Assembly (NCBI RefSeq): GCF_023821985.2
Contig: NZ_CP098805.1
Span: 4,832,501 to 4,896,500, forward strand
Reading direction: 5' to 3'
Length of the DNA: 64,000 bases
Source: Dyadobacter chenhuakuii
GTDB lineage: Bacteria; Bacteroidota; Bacteroidia; Cytophagales; Spirosomataceae
This document shows, piece by piece, positions 8,542 to 16,027 of this stretch. The notes below the pieces were generated by a model. The model did not search any database, was not told where the DNA came from, and saw only the letters and a list, made by a program, of their open reading frames with translations. A program made the translations under genes and the position numbers. Numbering within the stretch: position 1 is the first letter of the stretch; each line of letters starts with the position of its first letter.

Positions 8542-9990
8542 CTAATATCTGAACACCGCCGCAACAGGCGATTCGGCGGGCATTTTATCCTCGTCCAACA
8601 CATACACTTCGCCACCGTTCTGAATCGTCTTAATCAATGCTTCGTCCAGCAAGTCTTCCGAGTCGGCACTTTCTGAATCACCAAGTGTGAGCTCGTTCGA
8701 ATTTTCATCAAATGTGCCCCAAATGTGATTTGCCTTTTTTACGAAAATGTGGGATATCCTGCCGTAATAAGCTGCGGGAATGATTTCGTTGGGAGACGAT
8801 GAAGTAAGTTCCGTAGCCGACTGATTGGCGAAGATCGTCAGCGCTTTGTCCAATGGTTGCTCGAAATAAGGCAACATGATTTCCTTGGCCAATTTGTACA
8901 GCTCATACTTATCATCGTGCTCATGGCTGCCCGTTATGGATTCGCTGCATACATTATGGTAGTCGCAAACGGATTTGTAGATCGGGATCAGATATTCCAC
9001 CCCGGCCAGGAGAAGCGGCACATTCTCGGTATGCAATATTTGTTTGTACAAAATATCATCCACATGCTCGAAATAGGTGGCAATGTTGGCTTTCTCGTCC
9101 GGATTGCCTCCGCCCATTCCGTGAAAATTGGCGCCGCCTCCCGAGCTGTTTGCTACACGAACCGTGCTCGCATCTTTTTCGGAAATCCGTTTCACGTCCA
9201 TCATTTCCTCGGGCAGGTCGGGCACATTGATGTATTCCATTCCAAATGCATCCGCTCTGAACAACTTGCATTTCTGCTTGCTGATGACGAGCAGGAAGAA
9301 ATGCTCTTTGCTGGCCATGATCGGGATCAACGGGGAGACGTAGAAGCTTTTTTCGCACATCAGCTCGTTTTCGGGAGCAACCGGCATTTTAATATACCTG
9401 AAATAGCCCTCCGAAATGAAGACTGCGAGCCCTTCGTTCATGCCAGCCCAAAATGTATCGTTTTGCAGCAGCTCATAACCTGGCGTCAGCATTTGTTCGA
9501 TTACCGCCTGAGGAATTTCCCTATCAGCCAATCGTTTTGAAACATCCTGAAGAGCATTTTTGAAATTAATCAAATCCTTTTTCTCGTTCACTTCCACACC
9601 CGACTTATGGGTAGGAATGTACATGGTAACGCAGCAGGGCGCCTGATAACTGGCTAGCTCAATAAACAACTCTTTATCAAGCACCTGCGGAAGCTCTTCG
9701 GGCTCAGTTTTATTCTCGTCATCTATCGAAAGTTCGGCTGTTTTATCACTTTCAGGCTTATTTTCCTTACCCTTGAAAGAATTTTCGCCTTTTGAGGTGT
9801 TCCTGTTCGGGTGCCGGATCGGCAGCGACGGATCCAGGGTCAGGTCGTCTTCGACATATTTATTATCCAATTCCAAAAACTCATCCAACTTCTCAGCTGG
9901 CGCATTGGAAATTCCTAATCCCTCCACTTTGTTAATGGTTGAAGGTTTTCCTTTGGGCGGATGAAATCCACCTGATTGATCTTTTCCCAT
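8542..9990 (-). CDS. baeRF-type (bacterial archaeo-eukaryotic release factor-like) protein
   Basis: 482 residues. The first about 100 are charged and low-complexity. The rest carries the pattern of bacterial homologues of archaeal/eukaryotic peptide chain release factor 1: an N-terminal segment CCVTMYIPTHKSG, a central region with FFLLVISKQKCKLFRAD, and a C-terminal domain with PLLLAGVEYLIPIYKS. This family was described from comparative genomics and proposed to act in ribosome rescue or stress. No biochemical role can be read here. A glycine-rich loop (SSGGGANFHGMGGGN) occupies the region where release factors keep their GGQ loop, but no GGQ is present. It is a single-gene unit. Confidence 0.7.
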   Translation of the reverse strand: MGKDQSGGFHPPKGKPSTINKVEGLGISNAPAEKLDEFLELDNKYVEDDLTLDPSLPIRHPNRNTSKGENSFKGKENKPESDKTAELSIDDENKTEPEELPQVLDKELFIELASYQAPCCVTMYIPTHKSGVEVNEKKDLINFKNALQDVSKRLADREIPQAVIEQMLTPGYELLQNDTFWAGMNEGLAVFISEGYFRYIKMPVAPENELMCEKSFYVSPLIPIMASKEHFFLLVISKQKCKLFRADAFGMEYINVPDLPEEMMDVKRISEKDASTVRVANSSGGGANFHGMGGGNPDEKANIATYFEHVDDILYKQILHTENVPLLLAGVEYLIPIYKSVCDYHNVCSESITGSHEHDDKYELYKLAKEIMLPYFEQPLDKALTIFANQSATELTSSSPNEIIPAAYYGRISHIFVKKANHIWGTFDENSNELTLGDSESADSEDLLDEALIKTIQNGGEVYVLDEDKMPAESPVAAVFRY

Positions 9991-10162
9991 AATTCAAACT
10001 GATTTTGATACTTACTGTTAGGCTGGCGATGCATTAAAAATTATGCCAACATTGGCTCGGGCAAATGAGATAGATTTTCTTGTCTGCAACCTGGACGACA
10101 CCGATATTCGTTCCGTCCGCTCGCGATTCCTATCACCCTTGCCAGTGCGCCTTAAAACCGAC

Positions 10163-10188
10163 AAAGCCCGGTCGTTAGACCAGGCTTT
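10163..10188 (-). terminator. Terminator of tRNA-Pro remnant A
   Basis: On the minus strand AAAGCCTGGTC-TAAC-GACCGGGCTTT forms a strong hairpin just downstream of a tRNA-Pro 3' remnant, followed by TGTCGGTTTT. The same hairpin recurs at 10281-10306. Confidence 0.75.
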
Positions 10189-10189
10189 G

Positions 10190-10268
10190 TCGGGATGACA
10201 AGATTCGAACCGTGCCTCGCCGGCCGCGCGGCGGCCGCTTGCGACCCCTAGCACCCCAGGCTAGTGCG
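10190..10268 (-). pseudogene. Broken tRNA-Pro 3' half (remnant A) with a 28-bp GC-rich insertion
   Basis: Read on the minus strand this has the anticodon arm CTAGCCTGGGGTGCTAG, the variable loop, T-arm halves and acceptor 3' strand CATCCCG, but the acceptor 5' strand and D-arm are missing. The T-stem is split by 28 bp (10211-10238) of which 26 are G or C, containing the octamer GCGGCCGC. The loop base before the anticodon is C, not A as in the intact gene at 30486-30559, so it is an independent older copy. Confidence 0.75.
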
Positions 10269-10280
10269 TATAAAACCGAA

Positions 10281-10306
10281 AAAGCCCGGTCGTTAGACCA
10301 GGCTTT
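10281..10306 (-). terminator. Terminator of displaced tRNA-Pro end (remnant B)
   Basis: This has the same hairpin as at 10163-10188, followed on the minus strand by TTTTTCGGTTTTA, a good T-run. It would have been the natural terminator of the tRNA-Pro gene before the element inserted and moved it about 20 kb away. Confidence 0.8.
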
Positions 10307-10350
10307 TGTCGGGATGACAAGATTCGAACTTGCGACCCCTAGCACCCCAT
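10307..10350 (-). repeat. Attachment site copy at the left end (displaced tRNA-Pro 3' end)
   Basis: These 44 bp are identical to 30484-30527 inside the intact tRNA-Pro gene. They cover the acceptor 3' strand, T-arm, variable loop and anticodon-arm 3' side. Identity stops abruptly at 10351, where element sequence starts. This is the displaced tRNA end expected after site-specific integration. Confidence 0.92.
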
Positions 10351-10463
10351 CGGAGCAAATTTGTATTATTCCAAGAAGTTTCTCTATGTAGGATTATCCT
10401 AAGCATCTCTAAATGAGCATTTTCATTATTTTTTGTAACTTTGGTTAACTTACGTTAGACACG

Positions 10464-10490
10464 AAATGTTCGACCTATGTTCGACCTAAA
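10464..10490. repeat. Left arm-type repeat (two 11-bp units)
   Basis: The 27-bp sequence contains TGTTCGACCTA twice in tandem and is identical, in the same orientation, to 30413-30439. It lies 114 bp inside the left attachment site and 12 bp before the integrase start codon. The position suggests integrase or excisionase arm binding, possibly also autoregulation of the integrase. Confidence 0.7.
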
Positions 10491-10501
10491 GTTGCAGCAT
10501 C

Positions 10502-11740
10502 ATGGCTATTTCAACCAAGTTTGTCCTAAGAAAGAAACAAGAATCAGCGGAAGATCAGTTTGCGATAATGCTTCAAATAATTATCGACAGAAAGAACCTG
10601 CTGGTTAGTACAAGGAGATATTCGGGTGAAAAGGAATGGCAGCCTAAATCTCAATCTGTAAGCAAAATACATCCAAAACATAAGGAAATCAACCTTTTGC
10701 TTAGGACGATAGAGTCAGAAGTTGATTTTATGATAATTTCCTTTGGCAAACAAGGCAAACGTCCATCGTTCGAAGATGTCAAGGCTCTGGTAAAAAAGCT
10801 GACCGGAGGCCAAACGGAAGGCGAGAAGAAGAAGCTCTTTGTACTTTTCGAAGAACATATCGCCAAGCTTCGTAGTTTGAACCGGTTGGGAAGCGCAGAG
10901 TCCTATGTTTCAACTTTGAAAAGCCTAAAAAATTTTACAAACCAAAAGGACCCAGATATCTTGTCAATTGGGCTTTCATTTTTGAATAAGTATGAGAACT
11001 GGCTGATTGACAGGGGTTGCTCTATAGTTACGAGAAGTTTTTACTTGAGAACATTCCGTACACTTTGGAAAGCTGGGATCAAGGAAAAGTATTACCCTGA
11101 AACACATTATCCGTTTAAGGACTTTTCATTTTCTAAGTATAATAATCCTCGCACCAAGAAAAGGGCTATAACCAGGGATCAGATTGAACTGATTGCATCT
11201 GCGGTGATAGATCCTGAAAACGACTCCTTAATCAATTCGAGAAATTACTTCCTTTTCAGCTTTTATTGCAGGGGATTAAATTTTACTGACTTGGCTGAAC
11301 TCAAATGGACTAACATCGTAGACGAAGAGCTTCACTATGTAAGATCTAAAACCAAGGAGGAGTTCAGGTTTCGATTGCATCCAGCAGCAATTCAGATCTT
11401 AGAATACTACAGAGATTTGAAGGGGAATAGCGATGCTGGCTATTTATTCCCCATTCTTTATAAGCGGCATGCAACTATCCAGTCCATCCGAGATCGTAAG
11501 AAGAAAATACTCACACGAGTAAACAAGCAAATTAAAGAACTTGGAATATCCCTTGGTATCTTAAAACCAATAACCACCTACGTGGCCAGGCACTCATATG
11601 CAACAGCTCTCCGCAGGAATGGCATATCAAAGGAAACCATCGGTCGAAGCCTGGGGCATGATAGCCTTAAGACGACAGATATCTATTTAGAAGACATCGG
11701 TGATCCGTTGTTAGATGAATTGATCAACTCAACAATCTAG
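10502..11740 (+). CDS. Tyrosine site-specific recombinase (integrase of the tRNA-Pro element)
   Basis: 412 residues with the Bacteroidota layout: an N-terminal arm-DNA-binding domain, a SAM-like core-binding domain (about 120-215) and a C-terminal catalytic domain. Catalytic residues visible are Arg257 (CRGLNFTDLAEL), Arg363 in the VARHSYAT motif, His386 (LGHDSLKTT) and the nucleophile Tyr395. The first residue of the usual HxxR box is Tyr here, which is common among Bacteroidota integrases. Its place beside the attachment repeat makes it the enzyme for integration at tRNA-Pro. Start ATG at 10502. Confidence 0.95.
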   Translation: MAISTKFVLRKKQESAEDQFAIMLQIIIDRKNLLVSTRRYSGEKEWQPKSQSVSKIHPKHKEINLLLRTIESEVDFMIISFGKQGKRPSFEDVKALVKKLTGGQTEGEKKKLFVLFEEHIAKLRSLNRLGSAESYVSTLKSLKNFTNQKDPDILSIGLSFLNKYENWLIDRGCSIVTRSFYLRTFRTLWKAGIKEKYYPETHYPFKDFSFSKYNNPRTKKRAITRDQIELIASAVIDPENDSLINSRNYFLFSFYCRGLNFTDLAELKWTNIVDEELHYVRSKTKEEFRFRLHPAAIQILEYYRDLKGNSDAGYLFPILYKRHATIQSIRDRKKKILTRVNKQIKELGISLGILKPITTYVARHSYATALRRNGISKETIGRSLGHDSLKTTDIYLEDIGDPLLDELINSTI

Positions 11741-11744
11741 CTTA

Positions 11745-12812
11745 ATGTACTTTTTCAATTTACAGGGTTTTCATCCTAATCTTGGGATAGATTTGGATGA
11801 GCAAGGAAAATACCCTTTTCTTAGGTTTGAAGATCGCGTGTTTGCTAAAGCCGAGACCGACTATCTCTCTTTCCATTTTCCTTTTCAAAATATCGCAGGT
11901 GATGATGTGGCCCCAGTTTTTGTCAGCGAACCCAATTTGCTAGCTCTTTTCGGCAAACAAAGCAAGTTGGACAACATCATCGTTGATCACCTTTTTACAG
12001 TTGGGCAGAATTATGTCAACGAGTTGAGAGGTAAATTCGAGCAAGGTTATTTTGAAGGAATGAAGGATTACCCGGGTCAAATCGTATCTGCCCTCTTGAA
12101 TCCGGATCTTTATCAGAAAATCAAGCAACTTGATCACTTCATTAAATTCTGCGCTGATCATTTGTTTTTTGAGGGTTTTGCGGTCCCATCCTGCATGTAC
12201 GCTTTGGGCTTTATTCAAGCCTATCTTGTCCGTGCCTGCGGGGAACGTGAAAACACTTTGCGGATAATGCCGCATCAGCCAGCAGCTGTGGTGTTATCCA
12301 ATGAACCCCAACAACCTGTTATAGTAGTTCCGGGGGAATACGACCGGATTCCACTCGATTATTCCGTCGATGAAATCATCTCGCTATGGTTGATCTTAGT
12401 TGATGCGTGGAAATGTAAGCCTGTCAATTCGATACAGGTGTTTACATCGGAGGTGGAAGTATTGCAGCTTTTGGGAATGCTGTTTGAAGACAAGGGTGGC
12501 AAACTTGAAAGGCATGCCCACAAATACTTTGAAATGCCGCCCGGAAATTATGAAAGGGTCCTTAATCTTTTGATGCATGCAACCTACAAGCTAAATACTG
12601 ACCGCAACAACATTGGCTTGGAGCGTTACTGTCAACTTCTAATTGATACATTCTCGTGCTACTCGAAGACCAAGCTTGAAAGCCTTCGAAGTAACATCAA
12701 TAAGGAGCGCGGCAACATTGTACAAAGTATCAGCAACTTAACTGATAGCCCCTATTCTAAAAATGTTTTAAAAACATTAAGAAAAATCAACGAGTACAGG
12801 ATCAGAGAATAG
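11745..12812 (+). CDS. Element protein of unknown function
   Basis: 355 residues starting 4 nt after the integrase stop codon, so translationally linked to it. No family is recognised with confidence. The N-terminal third is rich in aromatic residues. The middle has helical stretches (LDHFIKFCADHLFFEGFAVP), and the C-terminal half has a region (IISLWLILVDAWKCKP...VLQLLGMLFEDKGGKLERHAHKYFEMP) that loosely recalls the RteC-type accessory proteins of Bacteroides conjugative transposons. That resemblance is weak. A role in element regulation or excision is inference from position only. Confidence 0.7.
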   Translation: MYFFNLQGFHPNLGIDLDEQGKYPFLRFEDRVFAKAETDYLSFHFPFQNIAGDDVAPVFVSEPNLLALFGKQSKLDNIIVDHLFTVGQNYVNELRGKFEQGYFEGMKDYPGQIVSALLNPDLYQKIKQLDHFIKFCADHLFFEGFAVPSCMYALGFIQAYLVRACGERENTLRIMPHQPAAVVLSNEPQQPVIVVPGEYDRIPLDYSVDEIISLWLILVDAWKCKPVNSIQVFTSEVEVLQLLGMLFEDKGGKLERHAHKYFEMPPGNYERVLNLLMHATYKLNTDRNNIGLERYCQLLIDTFSCYSKTKLESLRSNINKERGNIVQSISNLTDSPYSKNVLKTLRKINEYRIRE

Positions 12813-12884
12813 ACTTAGTCAACTTCATATTGTTTTTTCACGCTTTTCTGGCCTTGCTTTGCTCATCACCAAAATACAAAAGGG

Positions 12885-13184
12885 ATGAGCACAACAGTTT
12901 TAGTCTCATTAAATGATCAGCAATTCGCTGACCTGATTGAATCCTCACTGCGAAAGGTTTTAGAGACAAAACCTGCGACGGTTACAGACACCAGCGACAC
13001 GCTTCTTGATACAAAAGAGGCGGCAGTACTTACGAAGTACAAGGAGACTTCAATATATGGGCTGGTGAAAAGAAAGAAGATCCCTTTCTGCAAAATGGAA
13101 GGTAAACTCCTTTTCTCCCGTAAGGAGCTCCTGGAATGGATAGCGAACGGACAACAAAAAACCGTAGGTAGCCATGAAAGATGA
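12885..13184 (+). CDS. Excisionase-family helix-turn-helix protein
   Basis: 99 residues. The C-terminal half has the MerR-like winged helix of excisionases: LDTKEAAVLTKYKETSIYGLVKRKKIPF followed by KLLFSRKELLEWI. Such small proteins bend DNA for excision or control the replication and mobilization genes in Bacteroidota elements. It overlaps the next gene by 11 nt, so the two are co-translated. Upstream is a 72-nt gap after the unknown gene that may hold a promoter. Confidence 0.85.
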   Translation: MSTTVLVSLNDQQFADLIESSLRKVLETKPATVTDTSDTLLDTKEAAVLTKYKETSIYGLVKRKKIPFCKMEGKLLFSRKELLEWIANGQQKTVGSHER

Positions 13185-14265
13185 ACCGCTTTATCTCCGC
13201 ATCGGCACCAGCTACTTTAAACAGGTGAACCGTCCTTTATCTTCCGGAGATTCGATGACGACCTTAATTCCCTGGTCAGCCGAATGCATCCGGCTGGACC
13301 ATAGCCGTGATTATCTGAAAGACCGGGTTGAATGTTACGATGGCTTTTGCTTCGTTCCAAGCCATCTGGACTACCAGCAGAAAGTAGGCGGGTTTTACAA
13401 CCGCTACCAGCCGTTTCAGCATGTGGCCCGTCAGGGCGACGCTTCTACGGTCTTTCATTTTCTCAAACATATTTTCGGGGAGCAGATCGAAATGGGCTAT
13501 GACTACTTCAAGATCTTGCTTGAACGGCCTACCCAGATCCTGCCGATTCTATGTTTGGTCAGTGAAGAACGTGGAACAGGAAAAACGACCTTTCTTCATT
13601 TTGTCAAGTCGATTTTTGGAGAGAACATGACCATCAACAGCAATGAAGATTTTCGTTCAAACTTCAACATCGAATGGGCGCAAAAGCTGGTCATAGGAGT
13701 CGATGAAACGTTCCTCGACAGAAAGGAAGACTCAGAGCGCATTAAGAACCTGAGCACCGCCCGTTTTTACAAGGTTGAAGCAAAAGGAGTCGACCGGCAG
13801 GAAACAGAGTTTTTTGGCAAGTTTATCCTTTGCAGCAACAATGAAGATCATTTCATTATTGCCGAGCCTGGAGAGATTCGGTACTGGGTCAGGAAGGTGC
13901 CGCCACTAAAATCAGATAATCACAAATTACTGAATGAGCTTCGAAGCGAGATCCCATTCTTTATCCATTTCCTATCTAGCCGGGACTTTGCCCATCCAAA
14001 CAGAACAAGGATGTGGTTTACCCCAGAGCAGATCGCCACGCAAGCCCTAAAAAAGCTGCTTAACCAAAATAGGAACAAGCTGGAAGTGGAGATTGCCCAC
14101 ATTTTGCTAACCATATGCGATGAGAAGGATCTTGACGAACTGCGGTTTTGCACAGGAGATGTTCAAGACTGGCTCATAAGAAGCATGTGCGATACAAAGA
14201 CGTGGTGCAAATTAAACGGGTTCTGCAAAATGCCTGGAAACTTACCCCGGCGAAAAACTCACTAA
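13174..14265 (+). CDS. Primase-helicase family replication protein, frameshifted near its end
   Basis: 363 residues as read. A nucleotide-binding motif SEERGTGKTTF (Gly134-Lys137-Thr138) is followed by VIGVDETF as Walker B, and a later LCSNNEDHFI sensor-like segment. This is the pattern of superfamily-3-type primase-helicases on mobile elements (VirE/DUF5906-like). The first 120 residues lack a recognisable primase site, so it may be helicase only. The last 30 residues (CDTKTWCKLNGF...) do not look genuine. A sensible C-terminus continues in another frame to 14378, suggesting a one-base deletion around 14160-14200. Confidence 0.85.
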   Translation: MKDEPLYLRIGTSYFKQVNRPLSSGDSMTTLIPWSAECIRLDHSRDYLKDRVECYDGFCFVPSHLDYQQKVGGFYNRYQPFQHVARQGDASTVFHFLKHIFGEQIEMGYDYFKILLERPTQILPILCLVSEERGTGKTTFLHFVKSIFGENMTINSNEDFRSNFNIEWAQKLVIGVDETFLDRKEDSERIKNLSTARFYKVEAKGVDRQETEFFGKFILCSNNEDHFIIAEPGEIRYWVRKVPPLKSDNHKLLNELRSEIPFFIHFLSSRDFAHPNRTRMWFTPEQIATQALKKLLNQNRNKLEVEIAHILLTICDEKDLDELRFCTGDVQDWLIRSMCDTKTWCKLNGFCKMPGNLPRRKTH

Positions 14266-14378
14266 CGTACTCACAGTTCAAATTTTTGACGGATGGGACC
14301 GTCTACGAGCAGACAGGAAAAGGGCGATATTATTGCCTTTCCCGAAGCCGCGTTTACGAGCTCAATGAACTGCTCTAA
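14148..14378 (+). pseudogene. Out-of-frame C-terminus of the primase-helicase
   Basis: In a frame shifted by one base from the upstream gene, the codons from about 14165 on give YKDVVQIKRVLQNAWKLT, then FLTDGTVYEQTGKGRYYCLS and RVYELNELL. This is a compact basic winged-helix-like tail as expected at the end of the primase-helicase. The shift corresponds to loss of one base (or gain of two). Whether it is real decay, programmed shifting or a base-calling error cannot be told; no classical slippery heptamer is visible. Confidence 0.6.
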
Positions 14379-14389
14379 TTTTGATGAAT

Positions 14390-14559
14390 TGATGCGCATC
14401 ATATTTAACACATTGATTAGTAAATATATACGGCGCATCAAAATAAGCATCAAGGCGCATCAACCTAAAATATACGATGCGGCTGTTGATGCAAATTGAT
14501 GCTTTCTCGATGCGGGCATAAGCCCCTGATTTAGGGTCACTTACGTGACTCTCGCATCA
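14390..14559. repeat. Iteron-like cluster of GCATCA/TGATGC repeats, candidate replication origin
   Basis: Eight copies of GCATCA or its complement TGATGC (14390, 14396, 14435, 14447, 14457, 14487, 14497, 14554) plus two CGATGC variants (14475, 14508) lie in a 170-bp AT-rich non-coding gap between the helicase and primase genes. A small palindrome GTCAC-TTAC-GTGAC sits at 14536-14549. Repeats of this density next to replication genes resemble iterons of an origin or operators of the adjacent genes. Confidence 0.6.
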
Positions 14560-14596
14560 TTTCATCACTTTTTCAAACTTTAAAGACCTGTAAATT

Positions 14597-15526
14597 ATGA
14601 CTTGTGAACAAGCCAGGGAGAATTCCATTGTCGAACTCCTGCAAAACTGTAACATCCATCCCCACTACGTCCGCGGTCAGGACCATTGGTATCTCTCGCC
14701 TTTACGCGACGAGAAGACGCCGTCTTTCAAGGTCAATGCGAAGTTGAACCTATACTATGACCACGGCAGCGGCCAGGGAGGCGATATCATCGACTTGGGC
14801 CGTCAGCTTTTCCAATGCGATACAAAAGCATTGCTGCAAAAACTTGGGTCTGAACATTTGTTGTTTCACCCGCAACAGTCCGTTGAACGGAATGCGTATA
14901 TAGATAGGAACGTTACGCCTGAAACCAAACAATCGGCAATCCAGATAACAAGCACAAAGGATTTGGATAGTAACGTCGCTATCAGCCAATACCTACAAAA
15001 TCGCGGCATTGACCTCTCTATTGCCCGGGAATATTGCAAGGAAGTTTACTACCAGGTTGGAGATAAGAGCTACTATGCCGCAGGGTTTGAAAACCGCTCA
15101 GGAGGTTATGAGCTTAGAAGCTCACACTTCAAGGGCTCATCATCCCCAAAGGACATTACCCATATCAATAGCGGGCACAAGTCAGTGTGTGTATTGGAGG
15201 GCTTCATGGATTTCCTTTCCCTTTTAACACTGCGAAAACACATGCCGGTCCAAAGCGATTTTCTCGTGCTCAATTCCGTCAGTCTGGCAGACCGAAGCTT
15301 GGATATTCTCAAAGATTACCGGACCGCTTTCATTTATCCAGACCGGGACGAAGCAGGAAAAAAGCTGATGGAAAAATATCAGGATGCAGGGCTAAACTGC
15401 GTGGACTCCTCGGGTATTTATCATAACCACAAGGATCTAAATGAGCTTCTGATGGCAAGCAAATCGCCGGAAAAACAGATCAAAAAGCAGCAGATTTTTA
15501 AAAAGTCTGGCGGGCTGCATTTGTAA
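14597..15526 (+). CDS. Toprim-domain DNA primase-like protein (CHC2-type N-terminus)
   Basis: 309 residues. The N-terminus follows DnaG-type CHC2 proteins (HWYLSPLRDEKTPSFKVN...DHGSGQGGDIIDL), but the zinc-ligand cysteines and histidine are not in place, so the finger is degenerate. The C-terminal half is a Toprim domain with Glu in VCVLEGFMDFLSLL and Asp residues in YPDRDEAGKKL. It probably makes primers for element replication after transfer. It stands between the iteron-like cluster and the candidate transfer origin. Start ATG at 14597. Confidence 0.88.
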   Translation: MTCEQARENSIVELLQNCNIHPHYVRGQDHWYLSPLRDEKTPSFKVNAKLNLYYDHGSGQGGDIIDLGRQLFQCDTKALLQKLGSEHLLFHPQQSVERNAYIDRNVTPETKQSAIQITSTKDLDSNVAISQYLQNRGIDLSIAREYCKEVYYQVGDKSYYAAGFENRSGGYELRSSHFKGSSSPKDITHINSGHKSVCVLEGFMDFLSLLTLRKHMPVQSDFLVLNSVSLADRSLDILKDYRTAFIYPDRDEAGKKLMEKYQDAGLNCVDSSGIYHNHKDLNELLMASKSPEKQIKKQQIFKKSGGLHL

Positions 15527-15539
15527 AAGTCTTCAGAGA

Positions 15540-15599
15540 GCAAGTTTGTGTTTTCGCTTCGCAAAAACCCGTCCCGCTCCCGCGCGACTGGAAACTTGC
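15540..15599. other. Candidate transfer origin (oriT) upstream of the mob genes
   Basis: Inverted repeat GCAAGTTT (15540-15547) and AAACTTGC (15592-15599) encloses a G/C-rich stretch, CCCGTCCCGCTCCCGCGCG, and a near-palindromic TTTTCGCTTCGCAAAA. The block is non-coding and lies just upstream of mobC- and relaxase-like genes, where Bacteroidota mobilizable elements keep oriT. Assignment is by position and structure only. Confidence 0.45.
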
Positions 15600-15637
15600 C
15601 TTTTACTCCCGTTGGTCGCAAAGGTTTAAAACAGAAA

Positions 15638-16027
15638 ATGGAATGTGAGATGGAAAAGACAGAAATCAAAGACCCAAAGCCCTATAATCCCAAAGGCGGC
15701 AGGCCACCTAAAAAAGTAAAAAGGCAGAGCCAGCTGATGGTTAGGCTGACAGAAACCGAGCGTTTCTTGATTGAAGAGAAAGCGAGGGATGCAGGCATGA
15801 AACCAAGCGCCTGGCTGCGGCAATCGGCTAAGAAAGCGAAAGTTTTAGCCAGGTTAAAACCTGATGACCTTAAATATCTCAGGACACTTACAGGCACGGC
15901 CAACAACCTAAACCAGCTCACGCACCTTGCACATAAGGAAGGCCTGACATTCATCCGGCAATCCTGCAAGGAGCTGCTTTTACAAATCGATTTGATCCTG
16001 AAAAAGCTAAGCAGAGGTGATCGGTAA
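15638..16027 (+). CDS. mobC: MobC-like relaxosome accessory protein
   Basis: 129 residues from the ATG at 15638; an in-frame upstream start at 15548 would run through the candidate oriT and is less likely. The central segment QLMVRLTETERFLIEEKARDAGMKPSAWLRQSAKKA is a ribbon-helix-helix-like DNA-binding pattern. The following LRTLTGTANNLNQLTHLA is the hallmark of MobC-type mobilization proteins. It would bind oriT and help the relaxase. It overlaps the relaxase start by 11 nt, so the two are translationally coupled. Confidence 0.85.
   Translation: MECEMEKTEIKDPKPYNPKGGRPPKKVKRQSQLMVRLTETERFLIEEKARDAGMKPSAWLRQSAKKAKVLARLKPDDLKYLRTLTGTANNLNQLTHLAHKEGLTFIRQSCKELLLQIDLILKKLSRGDR

Noticed and set aside
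10231-10238. GCGGCCGC (a rare-cutter site) taken as sign of a cloning artefact
   Set aside because: The octamer lies within a longer 28-bp GC-rich insertion inside a natural tRNA remnant; no vector sequence surrounds it. Assembly artefact remains possible but is not supported.
14390-14559. GCATCA repeats considered as a CRISPR array
   Set aside because: Repeat units are only 6 bp, spacing is irregular and orientation alternates; no cas genes are nearby.
15548-15637. Earlier in-frame start for the mobC-like gene
   Set aside because: The added residues would be read through the candidate oriT inverted repeat and do not match the family; the ATG at 15638 is preferred.
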